From assembly GCA_037102815.1 (NCBI GenBank), contig BTPP01000002.1, positions 2,666,001 to 2,730,000 of the forward strand: a DNA stretch of 64,000 nt. The letters are read 5' to 3'. Below are positions 37,249 to 49,513 of the stretch, piece after piece (the first letter of the stretch is position 1; every line of letters begins with the position of its first letter). The stretch is from Neurospora intermedia (lineage: Eukaryota > Ascomycota > Sordariomycetes > Sordariales > Sordariaceae). The notes under the pieces are model-generated. The model had not been told where the DNA came from and did not search any database. It saw only the letters and a list, made by a program, of their open reading frames with translations. Made by a program: the position numbers and the translations under genes.

Positions 37249-40200
37249 TCAAAGACGGCTCTCGATGCTCGGATAATCGTGCTCGCTAGGCCACTGGCCG
37301 TCCGGCCAAACGTAGCGAATGGCTTCCCAGATATGGCTACGGTTATGGTAAGGGTATGGTTAGCAAATCAGGTGCCTGAAACAGCCAGCATTGAGGAGAG
37401 CGTTCTGGGGAAGGAGTATCAGATATCAGACAACAACCTACCTGACATGGATGATTTCCAATCCATCCTTGACTTCCTGGGGTAAGTCCTTTGCGTCCTT
37501 GCGGTTCTGCGCTGGGAGTAGGACTGTCTTGACACCCGCCCGGAGCGCTCCGATGAGTTTCTCCTTGATGCCTCCGACGGCCGTGATCCGTCCTCGGAGG
37601 GAAATCTCACCCTGTGACACAGAAACAAACGCCGTGTTAGCCTTACACACATAACAGGGAAGCACGGTATTTCGTCCTCTTATCCATATCGGGAAAGTCA
37701 AACGGACGTAAGATCCGCTTTGCCTTGCCCTGCTTTCGTTGTGTTTCGAGTCCCAAGAAAAGGAAAAGTCAAAAGACAAGTAATGGAACTCAAAAAGGGG
37801 TGACGGGACCAAGGTGATGGGACTGGGAAATGCTTACCGTCATGGCCATTGTTGGTGGGACAGCCTTGCCGGAAAACAGGGAAATGAGAGCGATTGCCTG
37901 CGAGATGCCGCTGCTGGGTCCATCTTTGGGAACGGCACCGGAGGGGCAATGCACATGAATGCTCCTGTCCTTCATAATGTTCTCACTCGGGCTCTGAGTG
38001 AGTCCAAGCTCATATGCGTGCGCCTTGACCCAAGTTAGGGCCACCTCGACACTCTCTTTCAACACATCACCCAGTTTGCCCGTCAGCTGGACGCTGCCGT
38101 TGCCTGGCATGTCGGCCACCTCAATGAAAAGAATACTACCATTTCCACCCGAGCTGTACGCTACCAGACCAGTCACTATTCCTGGACGGCTAGTCTTCTC
38201 GGCGATTTCCTCTTCAAACTTTTCAATGCCCAAAAACTTCTCCAGGTCATCAACGGTCAGTTGTGGGTTGTAGTTCTCAGGGTGTCCCGAGTCCTTGGCG
38301 TCGGCGAACTCGACGGCTTTGCCACGCGCAACGGACGAGATCTCCCGCTCTAGGTTGCGCACGCCGGCCTCCCGCGTGTACGACTCGATGATTCTGGACA
38401 CGACCTCTGGGGTGAAGGAGACCTGTGATTCGTCAAGGCCGTTGACCCGGAGTTGCTTGGGGACCAGATGCTGCATCGCAATGTGGCGCTTCTCGAGAGT
38501 CGTGTAGCCCGGAATGTAGATCGTCTCCATTCGATCCAGCAACGGTGCCGGAATGGTGTCGAGACTGTTCGCTGTGGCGATGAACAGCACCTTGCTGAGA
38601 TCAATCGGCACGTTTACGTAGTGATCGGTGAAGTTATGGTTCTGCTCAGGGTCGAGAACCTCGAGCATAGCCGCCGAAGGGTCGCCGTGAATGCTTGAGC
38701 CGCCAACCTTATCAATCTCATCAAGGAGGAAAACAGGGTTTGCTACGCCTACTTTCTTCAAACCCTGGACAATAAGGCCTGGCATGGCGGCGACATAGGT
38801 ACGTCTATGACCGCGGATTTCTGCTTCGTCTCTCACACCACCCAGAGAAATTCTATGGAATTTCCTTCCCAAAGCAGTGGCGACTGATCGAGCAAGACTT
38901 GTCTTCCCAACGCCTGGAGGTCCGACGAGGAGGAGAATGGGAGACTTGTCCACCATGCGCCTGCTCTTCAAAGCCTCAAGCTTGGCTCCACCGGCCTTGA
39001 CCTTTTCATCAACACCAAGGTCGATAGGGGTAGATTGAGCAGCGTCTTCTTTACTGCTCTCGGATGCTACCCCGAGTTCCTGTTCGAGCTGTTTGATCTG
39101 GCTGTCCACGTCATCGTTGATGGCTTGCTTGAGGCGAAGGACTGCTAGATACTCGAGCAGGCGCTTCTTGACCTTGTCAAGTCCATAGTGATCACCGTCG
39201 AGTTGCTTCCTTGCCCGGTTCAGCGTATCGGGACCTAGGCGATCATCCGTAGTAGTTGTCCAGGGGATCTCTGCCAAAGTTTCAAGATATGTCCGAGTCA
39301 CGGCATATTCAGCCTGTGCGGGATGGATCTTTTTCAGTCTCTTGATCTCCCGGTCAGCGACCTTGGCCGCTTCAGGGCTGAGTCGTGCGGCAACAAGTCG
39401 CTTCTGCAGCTCCTCAATCTCGTTGGGCTCCTGATCTTCATCCGCATTTCCACCTCGTCCCATGAAGCCGCCCTGTGATGAAAACGGCGTTCCTGCGCCT
39501 TGCCCTGGAGCCTTTACAGGCGGCTTGATTTTTCCAGGTTTCGCCGCATCAGGTTCCATCGGGAATGGCAAGGTCGTGGCTGTAATGGTGGTGATCCTCA
39601 TGCTGTTCTTGATGTTTGTTATCTGGCGGTCAAGCAGCTCAATAACCTTGGCCACACGTTCCTTGACGTCGATCAAAGTCAGGATCTCGAGCTTTTCCTC
39701 ATATGAAGATTCGACAATGTTGGCCATAAAGTCTGCGAGGGCACCGGGATACTTCTGCTTCGCGATGTAGAAATCGAGGCGCCTAGCAAGCAGAGGTGAG
39801 AGGCCAGGCGTGCCAGAAGACTGTGGCAGAAGTGAGGACAGGCGGAGGATCGTAACAAACTGCCTGGACAGAAGCTTGAGAGACATGAACAGCTCCTCGA
39901 GGGCGGCGTCTGTAATTAGAGCGGGATCGGCGTAACTGGAGACCTTACCTTCCAGATAAGCCTTGTCCGAGATAACCTTTTCGACGTGGATTCGTGTCAC
40001 GCCCTCGACTAGCAAGGTGAACTCGCCGGTACCACGCCCCTCGACGCCGGTGATCTTAGCAGCAACGCCATATGGGAAGAGATCGGCCTTGGTAGCCTTT
40101 GCTGGATCAACATCGTCGGTGGTTTCGGTTCTGTCGTCGCCGTTCTCGATTAGAAGATGCCCCTCTGGTCCGATCAAGGGTGATGCCAGGGGCACGCAGG

Positions 40201-40393
40201 CAATGGGAATCGTATCGATACGCCCATTAGGGGTTTGGGAAGCCGCCTTCGCGTAAACGGCGGCGAGTAACGAGGCGATGTCGGGTCGGGTAGACGAAAC
40301 TGCAACGCGTTGGACAACGCCTGGGAGGAGAACGGTCTGTTTGGGAAGGGGAAGAAGCGGTATCGTGACCGTCGGAGCTCGTATGTGAGCCAT
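37249..40393 (-). CDS. pln: Peroxisomal Lon protease (AAA+ serine protease)
   Basis: An ATP-dependent protease that degrades misfolded or oxidised matrix proteins in peroxisomes. The model has exons 40,393-37,838, 37,611-37,442 and 37,336-37,249, giving 937 residues; introns are 226 and 105 nt. Residues 1-265 form the Lon substrate-binding domain. The AAA+ module has Walker A GPPGVGKT (491-498), Walker B FLLDEID (555-561) and arginine-bearing LDRME. The proteolytic dyad is Ser827 in PKDGPSSG and Lys868 in GGIKEK, which is encoded by exon 2. The final exon encodes [15 protein letters not shown] and ends in SRL, a type 1 peroxisomal targeting signal. No mitochondrial presequence is seen, which separates it from Pim1. 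The acidic Gly-rich insert at about 285-325 is probably disordered. Confidence 0.95.
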
Positions 40394-43300
40394 GGGAACG
40401 TCGACTTATAGTGGAGTTTGATTTGATGTCGAGAAATCCGGGGAATCTGGGGAAACCAGGATCGGTCTTGCAGAACGGCTTTGGAGTCGGTATGTGTGAT
40501 TATCGGCTTGCTTCTTTGTTGTACGGGGTGCTGATACTCGTAACGTTTATGTTATCGTGGTCGATGCTTCGTATACACAAAATCGAACAACTCCAATTTG
40601 TGTATTCCAGCACCAAATGCGGCAAACGAGATGACGGGTAGTGCAGGTAGAGGCGGGTTTGTGGTTCTGTGTTGTTATGATCAAGGTGCCGTTCTCGGCT
40701 CAAGAAAAAGGGATATTATTTAACAGTAGGAAAGTTTATGAAGTGCGCCTTGGTTGACGTAAGGTTCAACTACAGTCTGTGTCTATGATTTGGTGCAATG
40801 TTAGAAAGTTCGATTCATTGGCATCTGGTTGCGCCACGGGCTGAAATGGATGATGGGGTGAAACGGCGGCGAGGCGGGAAGTCACCTCCAGGTCCGTAAG
40901 TAGTCCAAGTGGGGCCTCTGTCATGGAATCGGCAACCCTCAATCCGGGCCATCAACCCAGGGGCACAATCGGGCAACCGAGGCACCCCAGCGGCAACGTG
41001 TTGGAAGGTCCCGCTTTCTCGTGCTGGAAACCCCAGAATTTCAGCGCATCTCGAACCCAGAATCCACTGGAAACCGTTCGACCCCGCCTGGCAGTCCAGT
41101 GAGGTTGATTCTCGGCGAGAGGGGCCAACGTCACGCAATGGAAGCCGAAGTGGAAAAGTGAAGAAGGAAGGCCGGGCGGGCATGGATAGGTGACACCAGA
41201 CTACATACCCTAGTCCCCGCGCCCGTCCTCCCCAGGCGGCAGTCCCTCCATCCCGTCCCGCACGCACACAACTCCCGGCCATGGGTTTTAGTGTACATAT
41301 CTCAATCGTCTACGCAGCATTCACGTGAATCCGAGTCACATGGCTTCTCCGATACAATGTCCTAGAACCCCCCGGTGGCTCTCTTCAACACTTCGAAGTC
41401 CGAAATGAGATATGCTTGCCCAACATAATAGGCAACCAAGCTATGTACCGGGGCTCCTGAACTCTTGATAGGACGTGTGCACTCTGTTTCTTGCGAATTT
41501 GGGCGAGACTTCCGGAATATCTACAAGTACAGTAGTATTGGGTGGATACGTGGTTGGTGTCCTATGGACCTTGGACGGGAGTTTCTGCTATTAACTAAAC
41601 TTCACTTCCCTAATTTGCTCGGGTTAGGGTATTACCAGTAATCAGACTCAACTCCACACATCTACATCCCCTTCAAAGTGAGTAGACTTTTGATTCAATG
41701 TGTTCCAGCTGGATAGTCAAGATAAGTACATCAAGTAGGTTCACATTTCGAGCCTCCTCTTTTCTCTGCTGCTAGCCCTAAGGGAAACGAGATGTCCAGA
41801 CCCGGGAATTGAAAGTCCCTTCCATGGCCTTTACGTTCTCATTGTTGCCATCGTGAAAGGGCAATTCAATGATTGATGAAACTCGGTACTCATCCTAACC
41901 AGCCACCGTCTTTACCTGTCCCACTACACCCCCAGGAATGGCCTGCGCAAGATGTGCCTAGATTTTCATTACTTAGTGGCATTATGAGCTCTTATCTGGA
42001 CGCACCTTGAACTTCAAGCTCAGAGTGGAATGTTTGACTGAGCACAGCTGTACACATATTAGCATGAGTATCAACATTCCAGATCTGACGACGGGAAATA
42101 CTGCCTCTGTGGATGAACGAGTTGAACATCGAAATCTGACAGTATGCAACAGGACGTTCAGGTGCGAGATAGGTAGACATGTATAGCACCGAATTATCGT
42201 CATCTTCAGGTCTTATCACAACACAAACTTCCAGACAAAAGCACGCGAGCTTGCATAAGCGCTATCCACTCTATTTTCGTGTCCAGTCTAGGGGTCTCGT
42301 GTGGATGTCAGAAAACAGAACAGGATGTGCCCCGGACTATGCCATGTGTTGTAACAGAAGCTACCTTTGAGAGTCCCGAATCGAGGATCATAGGCAAGAA
42401 GGATATGGGACGGCTAGATACATGACATTTGTCTAGGTGTCAGTCCCTTATGCACTGGACTCATAGCAGTTGCAAAGTGTTGTGTCTCGAAAGAGTACAC
42501 GGCAGAAGAGCCTGGCTTGTCAGAAGCTTGATTGAAGCTATGACCCCGGAGCTTGGTGTTGTGAAGAACACCTGTGTTGAACAACACCATACCTTCATTT
42601 TTGAACAGCTTAGCTGTAGAAGGGGGGGAGGTGGGGTTATCACTGCGACACTTCAAAGCTGATAGTATTTCATGTTTCGTAAAGCCCATAGAACAGCCGA
42701 CGGCCATTACCATTCCGTGGATTCTCAATTTTGGTTAATGAAGTTAAGGTATGGACGAGGGAGCTGCATGTCCACTGACCAAGATCCACCCCCACGTTGA
42801 GGTTGGATCTGGGGTGCATGAAGAAGTCCCATCCCCCCCCGCTGCGAACCCCTGATCGCAACGCCAAGCTCTAGCAGGGTTCGGGTTCGACGGATTCCAT
42901 TGATGAGAGCATGTTTTTTTTGGTTGATTTAGTGTCCTCATAACCGCATATTTTGGTCTACTGGTGTAGCGCTTTGAGCCCAAGCAGAATGTACAAGAGT
43001 AGATGCGTTCGACTAGAGGACTCTCGCGTATCCGAGCTGCCAAGATGCAACATTCCAGATAAAAGAAAGCAAAGCCGGCTGCGTATTGCCGTCTGGACTT
43101 TTTGGCCGGCACCAAGCTACGAGTTGAACTCCTGTTGAGGGTGGATGAGGGAAACGACTGAAGCCACCAAGACGCGAAGAATGTAGGTAACGAGCTCCTG
43201 GGCAAACCTGGACAGACCGGTGGTGTATTAGACTTCTTGGACGACATCTCAAGAAGGAAGCAGGTATGTGGCCAAGCAAGGGCTATTTACCCTTTGCAAG

Positions 43301-43792
43301 TTCTTGTAGTCTTCGATTGTATCACCCACGCAGGACTGTATAGTTGAACAGGAATACCTGCCAATCTCATTCTTCGATGAGCTCCAACATGCTGAGAAAT
43401 GTATGTGTAGGAGTCGAATTCAGCCATTTCGTATGAGGAGATGATAAATTTGAGCCAGATAGGGTGCTGGTTCGTCGGGCTTTGCATTCTTCGTAAAGGC
43501 GTGACCTGAACCATTCGTTGCTGAACAGAAGGCTCGTTTTGTGATCGGGCTACATGCCGTCCGCCTTTGGATCACTCACTGCGAGTAATGTGACCTGGGA
43601 AATCTGTTTTTCCAAGAACCCCAGGAATGGCCAATACCATGATAACTCCGTTCGACATATGGCCCATATCCGTGGATCGAGCAGCTCGTATGTACAATAT
43701 TGATCACGAACGTCGTCTAGTTACAGAGCGTTATTATGGGGTCATTGCGATCCCATTCCCCCGGAGATCCAGCATTGTGTACGGCGTGGTAA
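40394..43792. other. Intergenic region, no supported gene
   Basis: The left few hundred bases are the Lon promoter and leader. ORFs at 40,815-41,282 and 42,744-43,247 (minus) have no recognisable domain and compete with ORFs in other frames. The right end is probably the 3' flank of the small membrane-protein gene. Nothing else is evident. Confidence 0.5.
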
Positions 43793-44269
43793 TCACCTGT
43801 TGGACGGAGACGAAGGGTCGTTGATATCGTTGTCTTTGTGGAAGCCGAGCATGCTGCCGAGCACACCCCCGGGCTTGGGCACTGGGCACTCTCTCTTCAG
43901 AGCTCGTGCCCTGCCTGCGTCGCCAGACCCAGGCTCTGTCTCAAACTGCAGGATTTCGTCTTTGCCTTCGGTGTTTTCCACGCGTCTGCGTCTGCGTCTC
44001 TTGGGCTGTCCGTCGGCAGACATATCTCCATCGGCGAAAGCGACCCTGGGGGCGGGACACGGCAGGATGTGAGGGACGCCGACAACAAGGAAGCTGGCCA
44101 CAACAGTTGCTGCGAAGAGGGAGGAAGTCATACGCGACCTCGGGTGGAGGTGAGGTGGTGGCATGATGAGTGGTATTCGGATTGGAGGGCGGGCGGGGTG
44201 CTTGACCGAGAGAGGTCCAGAGGAAGGGGGGTCTAAGTTTAGGGGAGCTTGCGCCAATTTATCAGCCAT
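43793..44269 (-). CDS. Small single-pass membrane protein of unknown function
   Basis: An intronless ORF of 158 residues from the start MADKLAQAPL, chosen because its context (ACCTCAATGG) is better and the 19 residues upstream (to an ATG at 44,326) look like leader. The sequence has a Pro-rich segment (PPIRIPLIMPPPHLHP), one hydrophobic helix (about residues 47-67, SSLFAATVVASFLVVGVPHI) followed at once by LPCPAPR, then a polar region with a run of six arginines. A conserved-looking CPVPKPGGVLGSMLGF lies near the C-terminus. The patterned CP motifs and strong codon bias argue for a real gene. I have an impression of similar proteins in other filamentous fungi but cannot name a family. It is divergent from the PP4 gene, 1.2 kb away. 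Confidence 0.65.
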   Translation of the reverse strand: MADKLAQAPLNLDPPSSGPLSVKHPARPPIRIPLIMPPPHLHPRSRMTSSLFAATVVASFLVVGVPHILPCPAPRVAFADGDMSADGQPKRRRRRRVENTEGKDEILQFETEPGSGDAGRARALKRECPVPKPGGVLGSMLGFHKDNDINDPSSPSNR

Positions 44270-45509
44270 TGAGGTTCGCGTTTTGGGCTTTGGGCCGACG
44301 GGACTCACTCGTGGCTTTTGCAACACTTAAAGGACCATCATGCGCGTTGGGAACAACGTGGACCCTTGGATATCACGAGATTGCAGCGGTTAACCTCAAC
44401 GCGCAATACGGAAGTCAGTGAGGATGAGGTATGTGCCACGCAGGTGGGCAGGTTCCTTGTCAAGATCCTCGTTGGGCGAACTGGACCGTGGACGGGACCT
44501 GTCGTCAAGCTCCGGGAAGATGGAGCTTCGATTGCGCTTTAGTTCCGTTCTCGAAAATATTTCGTCAGTGGACCCCTCGTCAGCTTCACAGCTCTCAAAA
44601 CTTCAATGGGCAGCTTCCCGCGCTGTCCCGCACTGGAATGGAAAATGCATCCGCTCCTGCACTCCCGCCGCTCCAAGCTTTCCCCACGGCAGCTACACAG
44701 TACGTAGGTAGTGTACACTACTACCTGAGCTCGTCTAGTGCCAAAATCTGACCAATGGCAGCTAGCAAGTTTGTCCCATTACAAGTACATTATGGGCGAC
44801 GGCTCGCAATATATGCATCTAGCGGGGCATTTGCAATTGCTCGTGTCTCTCTGCCATACTAAACCGGGCATCTGGGCCAGCATGGGCTTGCACTTAATGG
44901 GCTACTTCCACATTGCATGCGTTTGCAGAAAAGGGGGTTGTACTCAGAGGAAATGATGTAAACTACCTCAAGGTACCTGGCAGCCTGCGTACTGTGTACA
45001 TTGACCCCCGGCCGTTCAGTTCGACGTCCACTCTCCCCACCAAACAGGGATTTCTACAGTTCACTTGGCAGTTCCAGGTCCCTGGGCCTGTCGCTAAAAC
45101 TCCTTGCTCCCTGCTTCTTGCTGGATTGGCGACCGCCGCCGCCATACCATTCGTGCCATTGTTGTCGAGGTTGTGGTTTCGCGCCATCCCCAGGGCAGTC
45201 TCCCGTCGCAAAAAAAACAGAGCCGCCAGCCTAGAACACCTCAGCCCTGTCAACAGATCATTCGCCTCATCCCCACGACAATCATTAAGACCGATTTCAG
45301 AAGGGTTACTATTCGTGCTTGTTGCATCTGCAAGACGGACCACCAAACATTTCGGCATAGCATGACGCGAAGCTGACGCGACCCTACGAGACACCGCATT
45401 TCAACTTCTATTTTGATATACAAGCCTCGGCCCGGCTCAGTCCTCCCAACTGCGCGGCATTCACTCGCAGCAAAGCAGCATTATCTGTTATTCATAAGCC
45501 TTTACAGCC
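44270..45509. other. Divergent promoter region
   Basis: About 1.2 kb between the small membrane-protein gene (minus) and the PP4 gene (plus), so it must hold both promoters and 5' leaders. Short ORFs here (for example 44,913-45,365 and 44,963-45,394) overlap on opposite strands and are not supported. No TATA box was confidently assigned. Confidence 0.5.
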
Positions 45510-47008
45510 ATGAGTGATCTGGACAGGTTAGTGCCCCGGTGCTCTTGCGATCGGGCATTCGAAACCACTCGCCGGCGACTATCGCTCATGGTGTCTGACC
45601 TCTTTGGTGGATAGGGCGATCGCTCAACTGCGAGCATGCCGGCCAATACCAGAATCAGACGTGCGCGAACTCTGTCACAAGGCCCGAGAAATCTTGATCG
45701 AAGAAGGAAACGTAGTTACAGTTAATGCGCCGGTAACGGTACGTCTCGAACTATCAGAACCGAAATACAGACATGTCGAATCTAACCAAACGGCAACAAG
45801 ATATGTGGAGATATTCATGGCCAGTTTCACGATTTGATGGAACTGTTCCGCGTCGGCGGCGATCCTCCCGATACCAATTATCTTTTTATGGGTAAGGCTG
45901 TCCCTGGCCTGTCAACCGTGTCGTCAAAATCATGTTAAGCTGACAATTATATTCTTGGATGTTGACAGGTGATTTCGTTGATCGTGGCTTTTACTCGCTC
46001 GAAACATTCTTACTCCTTCTCTGCCTTAAAGTTCGATACCCCGACCGCATGACCCTCATCAGAGGCAACCACGAATCACGACAGATCACAACTGTATACG
46101 GTTTCTACGATGAATGTTACAGGAAATATGGCAGCGCAAATGTTTGGCGCTACTGCTGCGACGTGTTCGACTATCTCGCCTTGGGCGCTATTGTTCTCGG
46201 AGCCTCCAATACCATCTCACCAAGCGCCGGCGAGTCCAGTATACCAACAACACCTGAAGGGGACGAGGTGGAAATTGAGGTGTGCAACGCACAGGGCGAA
46301 GTAATGAGCAGGTTTCCTCGGCCCAACAACAGTGCAGACAGCGATGTACAGAGCAGGACCAACGGGATACCACCACCGAGTAATACAGGCCCGCCTGGTT
46401 CAGGAGCGTCGGGATTGAGCAGAGGATCGGTGGGCAACCCAGCTGGCGCCGTTCTATGTGTGCACGGCGGCCTTAGTCCGCTGATAGACAAGGTTGACAA
46501 AATCAGGCTGTTGGACCGAAAACAGGAGGTTCCACATGAGGGTGCTATGTGCGACCTCTTGTGGTCTGATCCGGACGAGATTGACGGTTGGGGGTTGTCG
46601 CCTCGGGGTGCCGGCTTCCTCTTTGGTGCCGACATCGTGAAAGTGTTCAATCATCGCAATGACCTCAGCCTGATTGCCCGTGCCCATCAGCTGGTCATGG
46701 AAGGTTTTAAGGAAATGTTCGATGCCAGCATCGTTACCGTTTGGTCAGCACCAAATTACTGCTATCGCTGCGGAAACGTTGCTGCACTTCTTGAGCTATC
46801 GGAAGACGATTCGGGCTTGGGTGTGCTTGCCCGCAGTAATGGCGATGTCAATCGCAGTAATGGCGGTGCAGGATCTTCTGGAGGGCTCGGGGAGGGTGAG
46901 CTACAACCGATGAAGGGTCCAGCAAGGCGTTATCGGGTCTTCCAGGCGGCTCCTCAGGATTCAAGGGGAATGCCAGCCAAGAAGCCAGTGGCCGACTACT
47001 TCCTGTAA
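45510..47008 (+). CDS. pph3: Protein phosphatase 4 catalytic subunit (PPH3/PP4c)
   Basis: A PPP-family metallophosphatase acting on Ser/Thr, in yeast the Pph3 subunit that dephosphorylates DNA-damage checkpoint substrates. Exons are 45,510-45,526, 45,615-45,738, 45,801-45,891 and 45,969-47,008, giving 423 residues in frame. Catalytic motifs are GDIHG (50-54), GDFVDRG (78-84) and RGNHE (109-113), with [11 protein letters not shown] near the C-terminus. The ending KKPVADYFL and the opening SDLDR..QLR are PP4 hallmarks and separate it from PP2A, PP6 and Ppg1. It is about 115 residues longer than human PP4c because of two inserts: about 80 residues between AIVL and GAVLCVHGG (about 155-236), and about 35 Gly/Ser/Asn-rich residues before the tail. 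The C-terminal Leu, a methylation site in this family, is kept. Confidence 0.95.
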
Positions 47009-48145
47009 CCCGGCTGCCGGGCATTTTTTGGAATATGTGTTGTCCCATGTTCGGTTTATGAGGGACAAGTGTGACTACATAACATGCGACATGTAGCTCA
47101 GTGTGCGTATTATTTTGGGACACTATACCCCAGCGTCATGGATTTTGGGTTGAAAGATCTCTGTCCAGGAAAACGCAGGAAATGGGCGTGCAATGTCTGG
47201 TCGGGAGAACATTGGCATGAAATTCGCTACATAAAGCTACTGGACATAGTATTTGAAACTGCCAGATAGATTTGGCACCCCCAAGATCGTAACTCTCCTC
47301 TATAGGTGTGACTCGAATTTCAAGCGATAGGCTGAGCCATCGTCTCCCTCATTCCATTATGCAGGGTCTTATAGAAGCATACAACTTTTGAATTGGCGTG
47401 AAGATGAAGGAATCACTCAGCTCCTACCAGTATATATGAAGTTCACTGCGAACATAGATAGTCCAATATCAGATATGTTGCCATTGAGTGTCCGGGGAGC
47501 GGTAAGGCGGAGATCGGGAGCAAATCGGTCTACATGGAGGGTAGAACGGACTTATCGACGGCAGTTCCGATCTGGGATGATCGGGTTCGGACGCGCGCCG
47601 GCCCAGCTCCATCCGGTGCGGGTCCTAGGTCGCCGTGTCCGCTGTCTTGATGCCGAGTCATGAACCGACCGAAAAGCTCCGCACAGCCAGGAACTGAGGT
47701 CCGCCGAGGCCCACCTCGATTAAATAGACAGTCGAGGTTTCCACAGCAGCTTACGTCGTTGCTTGCGTTTACACCAAAACATGCGAAGAACATTGTTAAG
47801 GAATGTTCACGATTCAAAGTCATGGAAGGTGGGCTCTCCTCTGTGAGTTCACTGGTAGTCGCCCAATGGTACGAAACGGTAAGAATAGAGGTAGATTCCT
47901 CTATAATCCATCACAGAACTGATCCACATCAAAGTTAGCTTAATTCACGATATAGCCAGGCTCTGGAGCACCGGCGCGAGATGACCAGCGGAGGGTAACC
48001 GACGTTCAATGTGTTCCGAATATTGCATTACTACCACCAACCGGTCGGCCTCAACCAAGCCAAGATGTCCTGTTATTCCATCAAGCCTTTGGAATCCATG
48101 TACTGTATCACCAAGCGGCCGAAGTGGCAGGGCGTATGCCCAAAT
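47009..48145. other. Convergent intergenic region
   Basis: The two flanking genes run toward each other, so this 1.1 kb holds two 3' UTRs. No supported gene. ORFs at 47,388-47,663 and 47,530-47,823 are antisense to each other and have no recognisable content. Confidence 0.6.
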
Positions 48146-48727
48146 TTACTTTTTCTCCTGTGTCGTCCCGTTCTCCTTTTGCGCCCGCTCGTACTCGATA
48201 ATCTGCCTGCTCCAGCTAGTGTAGGTAATATCGGTCGCGTCAGCTTGAGATCATCCCCGCGGTTCGCGCTCGCAGAAAACGGTTACGCATGTACAAAAAT
48301 TTGGGCGGGGGTCTGTCTGCCAGGACATACTATCTGCTGGGATAAAAGCGACCAGGCTCGGGCATCTTGTGACGGTACTCTTTCTCGGCGCTAAGTTTCC
48401 AGACTGCGGCAGTAATGAGGAAGACGACGCCACCGAGAACAGCCGTGTTCTTCTTCCAGTTGGCCGGCTGGGCGTACCAACCACCCGAAGGCGACCAGAC
48501 GTGCTTGGGGTAGCTGGAGTGAAGGGCGAGGCAACGATTAGGACGGATCCATAACACAACACAGGCTGGGTTGGACAGAATGTGCGGATGGTTTGCGCAT
48601 GTCGAGGACGATGAAACTCACGGAACTTGAGGACCGCCGCCCTATAAACAGGGAAAATAGAGAGTTAGCAGACGCAAATATAGTAGTGATGATGGCTATT
48701 CGAAGCAATCGGGTGGATACGCACCAT
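48146..48727 (-). CDS. 91-residue single-pass protein, probably mitochondrial inner membrane
   Basis: Built from four coding exons: 48,727-48,725 (only the ATG), 48,641-48,622 (20 nt), 48,513-48,331 and 48,215-48,146, summing to 276 nt. The N-terminal part reads MGGGPQVPYPKHVWSPSGGW. A hydrophobic helix (about residues 33-51, TAVLGGVVFLITAAVWKLS) is followed by the charged KEYRHKMPEPGRFYPSRYW and a hydrophilic tail. The size, absence of a presequence, aromatic-rich start and single helix resemble accessory subunits of respiratory complexes. I do not assign it to a particular complex. The frame is restored at every junction (VP-Y, SR-Y-W), which supports the model. It is divergent from mL44 with 786 bp between starts. 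Confidence 0.8.
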
Positions 48728-49513
48728 TGTGATGAAGTTTTGGGATATGTGGTGAGGTAGATTGGACGTTCAACGAGGATTCTTTCCACCTCGCAGTTAA
48801 GCAAGACCGGTTTGTACTGTCAACTTTGCGATGCACTGCGAACGACGGGACAACAGTGGTGGTGATGCTTCAGCGGGAACAATTGGATAGAAGGACGAAT
48901 GATTAATCCGCCTACAGGCTGACGAGGGGCTAAATCGCATCAATCATCCAGGCCTGGAAGTCACCATGTCACTCGTCCTAACCGGGGCCGAGAGCGCATG
49001 CGACAGACGGGCGGCGGGCGGCGGGCGGGCAGCTCCCGCTTGTCCACCACAGCGCACCGTATGCTAAACAGACAGCGCAGATAGTGGATTGGGGTTGAAG
49101 ATGGATCTTGTGGAGACCCTCACTGAGCCTACAACGAATCATGTCAGCCGGCTTTTATGTCTCGGTCTTGGGGGAGTAACCCCTGCGCTTGAGCACTGAT
49201 TCACGGCTCTGGGTGGTGGGCTTGTCTAGTGTACGGGTGGTGAGCATTCAGATTGGAGAACTTTTTTTTTTTACCCGTGTTCGACGGCCGGCCGAGTCTG
49301 AACGAGAACCCATCCGATCAACGCGCGACTCCGACCGGGATCCCGAGTAGCTTCCCACCCCGCGACCACCGGCTCACCACCTGCCCGTCCGATTTCCCTC
49401 ACTCCATCCTTTCCTTGGCAGGGCCTCCAGACGGCGCACACTTACGGAACCTGGGCCCCAGCACGTCAACATCCGGTTGTCGAGCCGACCATCACCCATA
49501 AAATATATCGCCC
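48728..49513. promoter_or_regulatory. Shared divergent promoter of two mitochondrial genes
   Basis: A 786-bp interval separates the ATG of the 91-residue protein (minus) from the ATG of mL44 (plus). It contains a GGGCGGC repeat block near 49,010-49,030 and a T10 tract near 49,263. No individual binding site is assigned. Confidence 0.5.

Noticed and set aside
40815-41282. 155-codon minus ORF upstream of Lon
   Set aside because: No domain, very high Arg, Cys, Trp and Gly, and several competing frames in the same GC-rich stretch.
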